A stretch of 64,000 nt of DNA from Micavibrio sp. UBA2137 (lineage in GTDB: Bacteria > Pseudomonadota > Alphaproteobacteria > Micavibrionales > Micavibrionaceae). The stretch covers positions 843,451 through 907,450 of the forward strand of contig DCXL01000004.1 of NCBI GenBank assembly GCA_002328415.1, written 5' to 3'. Made by a program: the position numbers and the translations under genes. The notes beneath the pieces were generated by a model. The model was not told where the DNA came from and ran no database searches. It worked only from the letters and a program-made list of their open reading frames with translations. Positions within the stretch are counted from its first letter, which is position 1; the number at the start of each line of letters is the position of its first letter. Below are positions 18,780-27,322 of the stretch, in pieces.

Positions 18780-19529
18780 CTAGCGCTCCAATTTTTGTGT
18801 GAGGAAAAAATAAAGCCTGTAAGGCAATCCAGCGAGCAGCTTCATGATAGAGGTAAAAATGAAGGGGAAGCGGATTTCAAAGCCAGATGATTCTAGTCCG
18901 TTAGCTAGCGCCTTTGCCGCCTTTTCAACTGAGATAATCATCGGCATCTCAAAATCATTTTTGGCGGTCAAATCCGTATCAACAAAGCCTGGTGATATCA
19001 GTTTAATGTTCAACTTTTCCTCCTCGGACTTCAGGCTTTGAGCGATATTCATAACGGCGGCCTTGGTTGCACTATAGGGTTGCCCCTGAGGCAATCCGCA
19101 ATAGCCAGCAACACTGCCACATAGGGCAATCTGCCCCTTATGACGTTTTCTGTAATAAGGCAAAATCACATGAAGCAAGTTAAAGACACCGTTCAAATTG
19201 ACGTTTGTGATGGCGTGTGTTTTTTCAATATCCAGTGCGCGGAGTGCCATCGGGTCATAAATAGCCGCCAGATGCACAACTGAGTCGATCGTTGCGAAGG
19301 CCTCACGCCCCGCCTTCATCGCCTTTTCAAGGGATTTAATGTCAACAACATCACAAGGAGCGGCCAAGGCCTCGCCTTCCAATTCTTTTACAAGCGACTT
19401 GAGCTTATCTTTTGAGCGGGCCGACACAATCAGCTTTGCACCGCGCTTGGATAATTCATGTGCAAGCGCACGTCCAATGCCTGAACTCGCGCCCACAATC
19501 CAGACAACCTTCCCCGTCATCTTACTCAT
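18780..19529 (-). CDS. Short-chain dehydrogenase/reductase
   Basis: This is a 249-residue classical SDR that would oxidise or reduce an alcohol/ketone pair with NAD(P)(H). The nucleotide-binding motif GASSGIGRALA is at residues 13-23. The catalytic YSATKAAVM (Tyr-x3-Lys) is near residue 155, with a serine in CGSVAGYCG before it. The C-terminus is hydrophobic (LLAGLPYRLYFFLTQKLER), suggesting membrane association. The substrate is unknown. Its position between the lipoprotein hydrolase (8-base overlap) and the photolyase suggests a lipid-modifying step. Confidence 0.9.
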   Translation of the reverse strand: MSKMTGKVVWIVGASSGIGRALAHELSKRGAKLIVSARSKDKLKSLVKELEGEALAAPCDVVDIKSLEKAMKAGREAFATIDSVVHLAAIYDPMALRALDIEKTHAITNVNLNGVFNLLHVILPYYRKRHKGQIALCGSVAGYCGLPQGQPYSATKAAVMNIAQSLKSEEEKLNIKLISPGFVDTDLTAKNDFEMPMIISVEKAAKALANGLESSGFEIRFPFIFTSIMKLLAGLPYRLYFFLTQKLER

Positions 19530-20424
19530 TGGCGTTCCCCTCTCTTATATCATTAAAAAATGCGGTCATATCCGCAACGACGCTTGATTTGGATTTCAAG
19601 ACCCACGAAAAAGCGCCCACTATGCCGACATGATCCAACTCGGGATAGATTTTGGTCTCCACCTGCCCGCCTTCTGCATTGATTTTATCGCGCAGTAAAT
19701 TGAGATTACGGATATGGACAGTATCATCTTGTCCACCATATTGCAGGAACATAGGCGCTTCATTCCCGTCAATAAAGGTTGTGACCTGCATTTGCGGATA
19801 ATTTTCAGGCGGTCCGAACATATCCTGCAAATCAGGCTCTTCTGGTTCAAAATCATAGGGCCCAGCCAGACCTGCAAATCCTTTGATAAGTTTTGCACTT
19901 CCGCCTGCCTCTTTCATGTAGTGTTCATCAGCCGCAAGGAGCGCCCCGATATGCGCACCTGCTGAATGACCCGCAACAAAGATGTCATTGGCATTACCGC
20001 TATAATTTTCAATATTTTCCGCAACCCATTGCACGGCCCGCGCCCCATCCTCAACAAAGGTTGGGAATTTGACTTGCGGATATTTGGAGTAATCTGGGAT
20101 AACCGTGAGATATCCTTGCTTGGCAAGTGTTGTTCCGACAAAGGCATAATCACCGCGTTCGCCATAGCTCCAGCGCCCGCCATAGAAAAATACTATAACA
20201 GGATAAGCCTTATTTTGGCTATTTTGACGTGCAGGGATATAAATATCAAGCTTGTCAGTGGGCTTGTCGCCAAAGGCAATATCGCGCTTAATCTCGACGT
20301 CTGAGAAATGTGTCGGGAAATTTGCAACCGCCAAAGAGACCTCTGAGCAAGCCGTAAGAACAAAGCCTGTTACTGTAAGAGTGAGTGCGGTTTTCCAGTT
20401 TTTTCTTGTGTGTTTACCTTGCAT
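19522..20424 (-). CDS. Lipoprotein alpha/beta hydrolase (esterase family)
   Basis: This is a 300-residue secreted hydrolase. The signal peptide ends in a lipobox (FVLTAC at about residues 21-26), so it is probably anchored in a membrane as a lipoprotein. The oxyanion segment FFYGGRWSYG, nucleophile elbow GHSAGAH, aspartate in GQDDTVH and histidine in ELDHVGIVG make a complete Ser-Asp-His triad. The fold resembles carboxylesterase or kynurenine-formamidase-like enzymes. The substrate is not identifiable. It overlaps both neighbours in the lipid operon. Confidence 0.88.
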   Translation of the reverse strand: MQGKHTRKNWKTALTLTVTGFVLTACSEVSLAVANFPTHFSDVEIKRDIAFGDKPTDKLDIYIPARQNSQNKAYPVIVFFYGGRWSYGERGDYAFVGTTLAKQGYLTVIPDYSKYPQVKFPTFVEDGARAVQWVAENIENYSGNANDIFVAGHSAGAHIGALLAADEHYMKEAGGSAKLIKGFAGLAGPYDFEPEEPDLQDMFGPPENYPQMQVTTFIDGNEAPMFLQYGGQDDTVHIRNLNLLRDKINAEGGQVETKIYPELDHVGIVGAFSWVLKSKSSVVADMTAFFNDIREGNANE

Positions 20425-21583
20425 GACTTAACTCAAATTGCATGACATCTGTGCGTCCAGATTTAAATTCAGCCATGCATGACGCAAGGTACATACGCCA
20501 GATGCGGATAAAAGGTTCATCAAAACCCAGTTCTTTTATCTTATCAATTTGAGCATCAAAGTTGGACAGCCACCGATCAAGCGTGCGCGCATAATCTTGT
20601 CCAAAGGGGAACACTCCACCAACGCGCAAACCTGCATGCTCCGCATATTTTCGGAACAGCTCAGGACTGGGCAGAAGCCCACCTGGGAAAATAAAGCTTC
20701 TGATAAAATCGCCACTATTTTTATATTTTTCAAAATCCGTATCACCGATTGTAATTGTCTGGATAACGGCCTTACCCTTTGACTTCAAATTATGGGCGAC
20801 CTGATCAAAATATGTTTTCCAGTATTTTTGGCCAACCGCCTCGAACATTTCAATAGACACAATGTGGTCATACTGGCCTGCCTCGTGACGATAATCCTGA
20901 TGTACGATGGTCACATTCTTGTGTTCTACGTTCCTTGCAACGGCATATTTATATTGCTCATCTGAAATGGTGAGACCCTTTATTTCAAAATCACCTTGTG
21001 TGCTGGCACGTTCGGCAAAGCCGCCCCAACCACATCCAATTTCGAGCAGGCGTCCTGATTTTTCAGACAGAAGCGAGGCAATGCGGTCATATTTATTATT
21101 CTGAGCGACAAGCAAATTCTGCTTATCCGTTTCAAACAAAGCTGAAGAATAGGTCATGCTGGGGTCAAGCCAGAGTTCGTAGAAGGCGTTACCCAAATCA
21201 TAATGCGCATGAATATTTTTGCGACTGCCTGAGACAGAGTTTGGACGCAGAGCATAAAGAAACCGTGTCAGCGCGCTCATCAATTTTCCAGAAAAGAAAA
21301 TACCCTCAAGGCGCTTGGCATTCATAACGGCAAAATCCATCAGCGCCCGAATATCATCTGTTTCCCAGTGCCCGTTTTTGTAATCTTCGGCAAAGCCTAT
21401 ATCGCCCTTGTAAGGGAGACGCGTAATGACAGACCATTTATCAATCGTAATATCAGCTTTTGGCCCTTTAAGCTGGCCTGCGAAATAATGCTTTTCCCCA
21501 TCAGGGGTTGTTAGTAAGAGTGTCCCGTGCTCGACCTTTTCAAGAAGCTTCAGAATTTTCTGAGCGGTAAATTTTTCGAACAT
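20414..21583 (-). CDS. Cyclopropane-fatty-acyl-phospholipid synthase family methyltransferase
   Basis: This is a 389-residue SAM-dependent enzyme that acts on the double bond of a phospholipid acyl chain. Family members make cyclopropane rings, methyl branches, or the methylated precursor of furan fatty acids. The SAM-binding motif LLEIGCGWGGFAERA is near residue 195. The substrate-pocket segment around MTYSSALFETD and the later YIFPGG-like FIFPGGLLPS are conserved. It sits between the DUF1365 gene (21 bases upstream) and the hydrolase gene (11-base overlap). Which product it makes cannot be decided from sequence. Confidence 0.92.
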   Translation of the reverse strand: MFEKFTAQKILKLLEKVEHGTLLLTTPDGEKHYFAGQLKGPKADITIDKWSVITRLPYKGDIGFAEDYKNGHWETDDIRALMDFAVMNAKRLEGIFFSGKLMSALTRFLYALRPNSVSGSRKNIHAHYDLGNAFYELWLDPSMTYSSALFETDKQNLLVAQNNKYDRIASLLSEKSGRLLEIGCGWGGFAERASTQGDFEIKGLTISDEQYKYAVARNVEHKNVTIVHQDYRHEAGQYDHIVSIEMFEAVGQKYWKTYFDQVAHNLKSKGKAVIQTITIGDTDFEKYKNSGDFIRSFIFPGGLLPSPELFRKYAEHAGLRVGGVFPFGQDYARTLDRWLSNFDAQIDKIKELGFDEPFIRIWRMYLASCMAEFKSGRTDVMQFELSHAR

Positions 21584-21604
21584 GTATAGAGTGCCTCTTC
21601 CTGT

Positions 21605-22378
21605 TTACTTACGTCTTTGTTTTGCGACGCTCACACGGGTTTCTTTTTGTGTTGGTTTAGATATGTATTTTAAACCTTTTAACGCCAGTTTCAACGCCTG
21701 CCAGTGAATCAATCCAATGGTTTTTAAGCTATTAAATGGATAAGCCCATAAAAACTTGTGATAGCTGACACGCGTCCAAGGGCGCAACTGACCCATAAGG
21801 GATGTTGCGAGTAACTTTGTGTTATCCTCGGCAAAGTAGTCAATCCAGCTCGCAAAATAGGTGTCACTTATCTTAAAGCGGAAATCATATCGGCCATGAC
21901 GATGCATAAAAGGTGAGACGTGAAACACCTTTTCAGTTGTTGTCAGTGTGGTGTCATCAATCACGTTCCCCTCTTGAGGAACGCAAATATAGGTATGGTC
22001 CTCGCCAAAGGTATTATGCACCTCACACAAAATTGCACGGATGTTATCTTCCGTGTCATAGCAGAGCCAATAGCTAATCGGATTAAACCCATATCCCAAA
22101 TAGCGCGGTGTTGTTATCAGCGTGATATCTTTGACGTTTTTCACCTTATGCGATTTGAGAATATCTTGCGCCCACTCGTAAAGAGTGCTGCCATCACGCG
22201 GCCCATGGTCAGCATCATAAAATGAGGTCACACCAAAACGATTATAAGCAATAGGGAGTTCATCTAATTTCTTTAAGGGGATTGCGACAAAGAAAGCATC
22301 ATACACAAAGCCATTTTCCTTTGGCGCAAGACGCTTATGCATAACCTTACCCGTAAAAAGCGAGAACTCTATTCCCAT
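21605..22378 (-). CDS. DUF1365 family protein
   Basis: This 257-residue protein belongs to the DUF1365 family, whose biochemical role is unsettled. It is almost always next to a CFA-type methyltransferase and an FAD amine-oxidase-like protein, as here. Visible family features are DGSTLYEWAQDIL, the TTPRYLGYGFNPISYWLCYD block and the C-terminal region with TRVSYHKFLWAYPF. It has no signal peptide. It overlaps the end of the FAD oxidoreductase gene by 10 bases. A role in modifying unsaturated or methylated membrane lipids is inferred from this linkage. Confidence 0.92.
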   Translation of the reverse strand: MGIEFSLFTGKVMHKRLAPKENGFVYDAFFVAIPLKKLDELPIAYNRFGVTSFYDADHGPRDGSTLYEWAQDILKSHKVKNVKDITLITTPRYLGYGFNPISYWLCYDTEDNIRAILCEVHNTFGEDHTYICVPQEGNVIDDTTLTTTEKVFHVSPFMHRHGRYDFRFKISDTYFASWIDYFAEDNTKLLATSLMGQLRPWTRVSYHKFLWAYPFNSLKTIGLIHWQALKLALKGLKYISKPTQKETRVSVAKQRRK

Positions 22379-23625
22379 GGAATATCAACCCCTATCTTGC
22401 GTGCAACATTGACGGCCGAGAGCAAACCATCCTCGTGAAAGCCATAGCGCTGATAGGCGCCACAAAACCATAAGCCACGTGTGCCTTGAATGGTATCAAT
22501 CTGTGCCTGTGCCGTCACGGCAGCTTCATCAAATATAGGATGCGCAAACTCATGCGCATCCAGAATAGTTGCTGGGTCAGGTTGCGTGTCTGGATTAAGT
22601 GTCACAATTACAGGCGCATCACTTTCAAAATTCTGCAAATTATTCATCCAGTAGGAGAGCGACATTGCCTCGCGCTTGTCTTTCTCGGTGCGAGAGAGAT
22701 ACACCCAACTCGCCCAACAAGATGTGCGCTTTGGCATAAAAGTTTTATCTTGATGCACGATAACTTTGTTTTTTTGATATGAAAAGGCGCTTAAAATATT
22801 CTCTTCATCACTCATTTTATCCTGAATAATCTTAACAGCCTGATCCGCGTGACAGGCAAAAACAACCTGATCAAATAGCTCTGCCTTGCCATTCACCAAC
22901 ACTTCAAATTGAGCATCCTTTTTGCTGACCTCAGTTACTGCTGCGCTCGTTTTTACTCTGATAGGCATCGTATCAAGCAATTTTTGAATATAGGTACGCG
23001 AGCCACCCGAAACTGTATACCATTGTGGCTGGTCATTAATTGTGAGAAGCCCATGATTTGAAAAAAAGCGTAAGAAACTTCGTGCGGGAAAACCCAACAT
23101 TGTTTCTGTTGAGCAGCTCCAAATAGCGCCCCCCATTGGCAAAATATAATAATCACGAAACCACTCTGAAAAACCATATCGCGTCAAAAACTCAGAAAGA
23201 CTTTCCTCTGTCGGATTCTTTAGAAACCGGGAGCCAAGCCTGTTAAAGCGAATAATTTCAAAAAGCATGCGCAGAAATTGGGGTTTCAGAAAATTCGTCC
23301 AATTAGCAAAAATATTCCGCGATGTATATTCAAGCCAGGCATCCTTGATACTGACCCCGAAAGACATATCGCTTTTTTCATAGGGAATATTCAGATAGTC
23401 AAAAAGCCCAGTAAGATGAGGATAGTTGCGTTTGTTGAAAACAATGAACCCAGTGTCAACGGGCTGGGTAACTGTTTGAGTTTCCCTTTCAATAGAGACA
23501 TGAATTGTTCGGCTGTGTCCGCCACAGGATTTATTTTTCTCAAAAAGAGTAACATCATGCGCCTTGGATAATAAATAAGCACATCCTAAACCCGAAATCC
23601 CCGACCCAATAATTGCAACTTTCAA
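22369..23625 (-). CDS. FAD-dependent amine-oxidase-like oxidoreductase
   Basis: This 418-residue flavoprotein starts MKVAIIGSGISGLGCAYLLS, an N-terminal Rossmann GxGxxG motif. The C-terminal FAD motif FCGAYQRYGFHEDGLLSAV is also present. It resembles carotenoid/phytoene desaturase and amine oxidase folds and is the standard partner of DUF1365 and CFA-like genes. In Rhodobacter relatives, a related set belongs to the singlet-oxygen (RpoE-ChrR) response and to furan fatty acid synthesis. It is the first gene of the six-gene operon. Only 35 bases separate it from a divergent SDR gene, so the two promoters must overlap. Confidence 0.9.
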   Translation of the reverse strand: MKVAIIGSGISGLGCAYLLSKAHDVTLFEKNKSCGGHSRTIHVSIERETQTVTQPVDTGFIVFNKRNYPHLTGLFDYLNIPYEKSDMSFGVSIKDAWLEYTSRNIFANWTNFLKPQFLRMLFEIIRFNRLGSRFLKNPTEESLSEFLTRYGFSEWFRDYYILPMGGAIWSCSTETMLGFPARSFLRFFSNHGLLTINDQPQWYTVSGGSRTYIQKLLDTMPIRVKTSAAVTEVSKKDAQFEVLVNGKAELFDQVVFACHADQAVKIIQDKMSDEENILSAFSYQKNKVIVHQDKTFMPKRTSCWASWVYLSRTEKDKREAMSLSYWMNNLQNFESDAPVIVTLNPDTQPDPATILDAHEFAHPIFDEAAVTAQAQIDTIQGTRGLWFCGAYQRYGFHEDGLLSAVNVARKIGVDIPWE

Positions 23626-23660
23626 CGCTTAGCCCTTTGCTGTTTGAAAAACTAAACTAT

Positions 23661-24401
23661 ATGAAAGTCATGGAAAATCAAAAGAAGAATGTTGTTATTG
23701 TTGGCGCAAGCGGAGGAATAGGCTCGGGCTTTCTGTCGCGCTATTTAGAAGATCAATCTGTTGGTCATATTTTCACACTTTCGCGCAGCAAGCTGGATGA
23801 TGAATTTCAGGAGAGCGAACGCCTGACCACGCTTGAATGTAATATCGAGAATGAAAAATCAATTGCAGATGCGGTTGCAAATATAACGGCCCCGCTCCAT
23901 CGCGTAATTGTTGCAACGGGTATCCTGCACACAGATAAGGTCGACCCCGAAAAAAGTTTAAGTGATATTGATAAGGAAAATTTCGAGAAAATTTTTGCTG
24001 TCAACACACATGCCGTTGCCCTTTTGATGAAATATTTGTTGCCAAAGCTGGATAAAGAAAATCCTAGTGTTTTTGCGGCTCTCTCTGCGCGTGTGGGAAG
24101 CATCTCTGACAATCATATCGGGGGATGGTATGCTTACCGCGCTTCAAAGGCCGCACTCAATATGTTGATTAAAACAGCCTCGATTGAGCTCAAGCGTAAA
24201 AATGACAACGCTGCGATTATTGCGCTTCATCCCGGTACCGTTGATACACAACTTTCAAAGCCATTTCAGAATTACGTGAAGGAAGGGCATCTTTTTACTG
24301 TTGAACATGCAACATCCAAGATGAAAGATGTTATTGAAAAAACACAGGCCAGTGATACTGGCAAAATCTTTGATTACGCAGGAGATGAAATTCAACCATG
24401 A
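23661..24401 (+). CDS. Short-chain dehydrogenase, divergent partner of the lipid operon
   Basis: This 246-residue SDR (from the ATG at 23661) has GASGGIGSGF as its nucleotide-binding motif, a serine in LSARVGS and the catalytic YRASKAALNML. An alternative ATG at 23670 would give 243 residues. Neither has a clear ribosome-binding site, and the short spacing to the divergent operon suggests a leaderless or nearly leaderless message. The 3' end overlaps the next gene by 4 bases (ATGA), so the two are coupled. Its closest relatives are the C-factor-like SDRs, but the substrate is unknown. Confidence 0.88.
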   Translation: MKVMENQKKNVVIVGASGGIGSGFLSRYLEDQSVGHIFTLSRSKLDDEFQESERLTTLECNIENEKSIADAVANITAPLHRVIVATGILHTDKVDPEKSLSDIDKENFEKIFAVNTHAVALLMKYLLPKLDKENPSVFAALSARVGSISDNHIGGWYAYRASKAALNMLIKTASIELKRKNDNAAIIALHPGTVDTQLSKPFQNYVKEGHLFTVEHATSKMKDVIEKTQASDTGKIFDYAGDEIQP

Positions 24402-24943
24402 AGAAACTTCTTACATTAGGGGCTGCGACATTTCTTTTGAGCGCCTGCATTGGCTCGGGGAAAAATACTGATATTAAGGTTGTTGATGCAGAAACATTTC
24501 CAACCATTACTGGCATAGATTTGCTGGGTGATGAAAAAGAGTTGCCCGCCTATTTCGAGGGTGACTTTAATATTGTGACCGTTGCTTTCCAGCAACGCCA
24601 ACAGGAAAATGTGAATACATGGATTAATGCACTTGAGCCAATGCTGGGCGAAAACGAGAACCTGCGTTTTTATGAGTTGCCCGTCATCTACAAAATGAAC
24701 CCGCTTTTCCGTACATGGATCAATAATGGGATGCGCTCTGGCATTCCTGACGAGGCTGCACGCAAGCGCACCATTACCGTTTACACAGATCGTGCCAAGT
24801 TTTATGACACCATGGATATGCAAGAAGGTAACATCTATACACTTCTTCTCAATGGAGAAGGGCAGATTTTATGGCGCACTAGCGGTGATGCGACAGAGGA
24901 AAAGCTAGAAAATCTTTCCCGCGCCATTGCTGATGCCCAATAA
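24398..24943 (+). CDS. Lipoprotein with thioredoxin-like fold, no redox cysteines
   Basis: This 181-residue protein has a lipoprotein signal (FLLSACIGSG). The rest resembles a thioredoxin-like or ATP10-like fold: an N-terminal beta-alpha unit, VYTDRAKFYDTM, then the strand-turn pattern LLLNGEGQILWRTSGDAT typical of peroxiredoxin-like C-termini. No CxxC motif is present, so it is unlikely to be a thiol oxidoreductase. It lies between the SDR and DUF2256 genes and overlaps both. The assignment of fold is from pattern only, and the function is unknown. Confidence 0.75.
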   Translation: MKKLLTLGAATFLLSACIGSGKNTDIKVVDAETFPTITGIDLLGDEKELPAYFEGDFNIVTVAFQQRQQENVNTWINALEPMLGENENLRFYELPVIYKMNPLFRTWINNGMRSGIPDEAARKRTITVYTDRAKFYDTMDMQEGNIYTLLLNGEGQILWRTSGDATEEKLENLSRAIADAQ

Positions 24944-25079
24944 ATCAAATTTACCCGAAAAAACATGTCCTGTTTGCAAGCGCCCCTTTTCATGGCGCAA
25001 AAAATGGGAGCGCGACTGGGACAATGTTGTCTATTGTTCAGAACGATGCCGACGTAAAAAAGACCTCACAAACGCTTAA
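24933..25079 (+). CDS. DUF2256 zinc-ribbon-like protein, 48 residues
   Basis: This very small protein reads CPVCKRPFSWRKKW near residue 12 and VVYCSERCRRKK at residues 32-43. That is two cysteine pairs with the arginine- and tryptophan-rich signature of DUF2256. The cysteines would bind one zinc ion. DUF2256 genes are commonly found next to photolyase-related genes, as here. The ATG lies 10 bases before the stop of the lipoprotein gene, so translation is probably coupled. Its last 4 bases overlap the convergent mscS gene. The function is unknown; nucleic-acid binding is plausible. Confidence 0.9.
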   Translation: MPNKSNLPEKTCPVCKRPFSWRKKWERDWDNVVYCSERCRRKKDLTNA

Positions 25080-25978
25080 GCTTTTTTCTTCACTTGCCGT
25101 GCTTTTGCCTCTTTAAAACGGATGGGCGCAACTGGCATTTCTTCCTTGTAAGTATGCGTGACATAGGGGAATGGAATTTCAATACCTGCCTTATCAAGCG
25201 CCGCCTTCACAGATTTGATAACTTGCGCACGTGATTTAAACAAATCAACAGGTTTGGACTCTGCCCACCAGCGAATGGTGAAATCAACACTTGATGAATT
25301 AAACTCGCTAGCAAAGACTTGAACCTCTTGCTTTTTATCGAGCAAATCAAGCCCTTCCAATGCCTTTAGAATAACCTTCTCGGCCTTTTCTAAATCAGTG
25401 TCATAAGATACGCCACAGACAAGGTCGAAACGACGCTTTTTGCTCTCTGTCAGAATGTAAACAGGATTTTTAAAGAGGATGCTATTGGGCACCATAATGA
25501 GTTGGTTGTCGGATTGGCGCAGTTGCGTATCACGGATATTGATTTTTTCAATTTTACCAAGCATGCCTTCGCATTCAATGAAATCACCAATACGCATATT
25601 ACGGCGCAGCATAATCATAATACCAGCTAGGAAGTTTTCAAAAATATCCTGAAAGGCAAAACCAATGGCAATTGACCCAAGACCAAGACCAGCCAGAATT
25701 TTAGCAGGCGTCAAGCTTGGCATGATGACGGCCATAGCAATCAACACACCCAAGACCCAAATTGCAATGCCTATTAAAGTGCTAAAAAGACTTTTGAGTG
25801 AGGCACGTAATTGTGATTTATCAAGGATTTTACCGAGTAAGAATTTAGCAACTTTATTAACGACAGATGTCATAAACAGAACAACAAGCGCTATCCCAAA
25901 AAGTGGCAGCATTTTGACAAAGGCCACCCACATTTCTGTTGTTTGTTCAGTTAACGGCTCTAAAAATCCCAAATCCAT
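25076..25978 (-). CDS. MscS-family mechanosensitive ion channel
   Basis: This is a 300-residue small-conductance mechanosensitive channel of the inner membrane, which releases solutes on osmotic downshock. Two N-terminal membrane helices are followed by the pore-lining helix region ILAGLGLGSIAIGFAFQDIFENFLAG. The beta domain follows (RIGDFIECEGMLGKIEKINI, then the NSILFKNPV signature), then the C-terminal alpha/beta cage. The length is typical. It is transcribed alone toward the DUF2256 gene. Confidence 0.94.
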   Translation of the reverse strand: MDLGFLEPLTEQTTEMWVAFVKMLPLFGIALVVLFMTSVVNKVAKFLLGKILDKSQLRASLKSLFSTLIGIAIWVLGVLIAMAVIMPSLTPAKILAGLGLGSIAIGFAFQDIFENFLAGIMIMLRRNMRIGDFIECEGMLGKIEKINIRDTQLRQSDNQLIMVPNSILFKNPVYILTESKKRRFDLVCGVSYDTDLEKAEKVILKALEGLDLLDKKQEVQVFASEFNSSSVDFTIRWWAESKPVDLFKSRAQVIKSVKAALDKAGIEIPFPYVTHTYKEEMPVAPIRFKEAKARQVKKKA

Positions 25979-26047
25979 GCGTCACTCCTTTTTTATGAAT
26001 CTCTTATTTATAACAGGACCATAGCATAATAGTTCCGAAAAAGAGTG

Positions 26048-27307
26048 CTACTGCTTCACATAGGCTTTCTTGAAATCAGTAAATGAGAGTGGTTTTGTGA
26101 AGATATAAAGCCCAATAGGTATCCAGAAAAAGAGCCATTCAATGCTTAAATTAATTATATAGCCCCCCATATCTGTGAAGCCGACAAGGCCGCCAAATAA
26201 GACAAAGGCCAAAGGAATAAACTTGGCGCGAACAACTGCGTGAAAGGCACCTTGAAGGGCGGATGTCATTGCCAACACAAGAAAGAATACATAACCAGCA
26301 AACCCAACAGTAACCAATGTGCTTAAATAAAGATTATGCGGATGCCCAACATCCCATTTTAAAACCGTATCGTAAAATTTTCGCTTCGTTTCTACGTGAT
26401 ATTTGAGCTTTGCTCCTACGCCATAACCCAAAAAGAGTTTTTCTTTTACGTCTTCAATCGCCTGTGTCCAAATTTGCAAGCGACCATTATCAAGCCTATT
26501 CTGCATAGAGAGTGTGTCACTGGATGAGAGCCAAATTGTTGTTCCTAACACTGTCACGCACATCAAAACTGTAAACATTGTTTTGAAACGCTTTTTGAGA
26601 AGCATCAGCAAGAAGATTGTTGCTGACAAAGCCAGTAACGGCCCGCGCGAGCCTGAAAGAAAAACGGTCAAAACAAACAAAAAGACGAAGCTGTATTTCA
26701 CCCAAACCTTATCCCGAAATAGCATAATATCCTTTGGCAAAAGGAGCGCTGCCAAAGTGGCTATAGAGAAATACATGCCCAGTTGCACTTCATTAGATGT
26801 GCGGTTAAAGCCCACCATGCGAGATAATTTCTCAGTATCTGCATATTCCCTTACATATTGAAAAAGAATGAACAGCGCCGAGACAGATGCCACCGCGCAC
26901 ATAAACGACATCAAGTGTTTGAAACAGCTATCATATTTTTTACACATGAGCCCAAAAGACAATGTGAAAACGGGAATGAAAACCAATAGCTTTGATTTTT
27001 GAAAAATGCGCTCTGCATCAAGGTCTGCTGACCATGCAAGTGATAGCACAGAAAAGCCAAGATAAGTGAACATTGCCCAAAAGAGATATTTGAATGTTAT
27101 TTGGCTCCATGCCCTTTGATGAATGAGGTGTCCCAAACAAATCGGCAAGGCCAAATACATGAATAAACGATGTAGGCTGGTGTCAAAGATGAAAAAACCG
27201 CCACAGATAACTGCAAAAAGAACAAAGAGCACTTTTTCATAGAAAAAGTCCATCTCCGTAAAAAGCGAAGGCGCCAATTTTGTTTTTAATTTTGCTGCAA
27301 ATGACAT
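26048..27307 (-). CDS. O-antigen ligase/polymerase (WaaL/Wzy family)
   Basis: This 419-residue integral membrane protein has about ten hydrophobic segments. Its large periplasmic loop contains QIWTQAIEDVKEKLFLGYG and then GHPHNLYLSTLVTVGFAG, the histidine-containing motif of the Wzy_C domain. Members either ligate O-polysaccharide to lipid A-core or polymerise the repeat unit. The two cannot be told apart here. It is the last gene of a group with two glycosyltransferases, 15 bases after the GT4 gene. Confidence 0.87.
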   Translation of the reverse strand: MSFAAKLKTKLAPSLFTEMDFFYEKVLFVLFAVICGGFFIFDTSLHRLFMYLALPICLGHLIHQRAWSQITFKYLFWAMFTYLGFSVLSLAWSADLDAERIFQKSKLLVFIPVFTLSFGLMCKKYDSCFKHLMSFMCAVASVSALFILFQYVREYADTEKLSRMVGFNRTSNEVQLGMYFSIATLAALLLPKDIMLFRDKVWVKYSFVFLFVLTVFLSGSRGPLLALSATIFLLMLLKKRFKTMFTVLMCVTVLGTTIWLSSSDTLSMQNRLDNGRLQIWTQAIEDVKEKLFLGYGVGAKLKYHVETKRKFYDTVLKWDVGHPHNLYLSTLVTVGFAGYVFFLVLAMTSALQGAFHAVVRAKFIPLAFVLFGGLVGFTDMGGYIINLSIEWLFFWIPIGLYIFTKPLSFTDFKKAYVKQ

Positions 27308-27322
27308 AGCAAAAAGTGTCTA

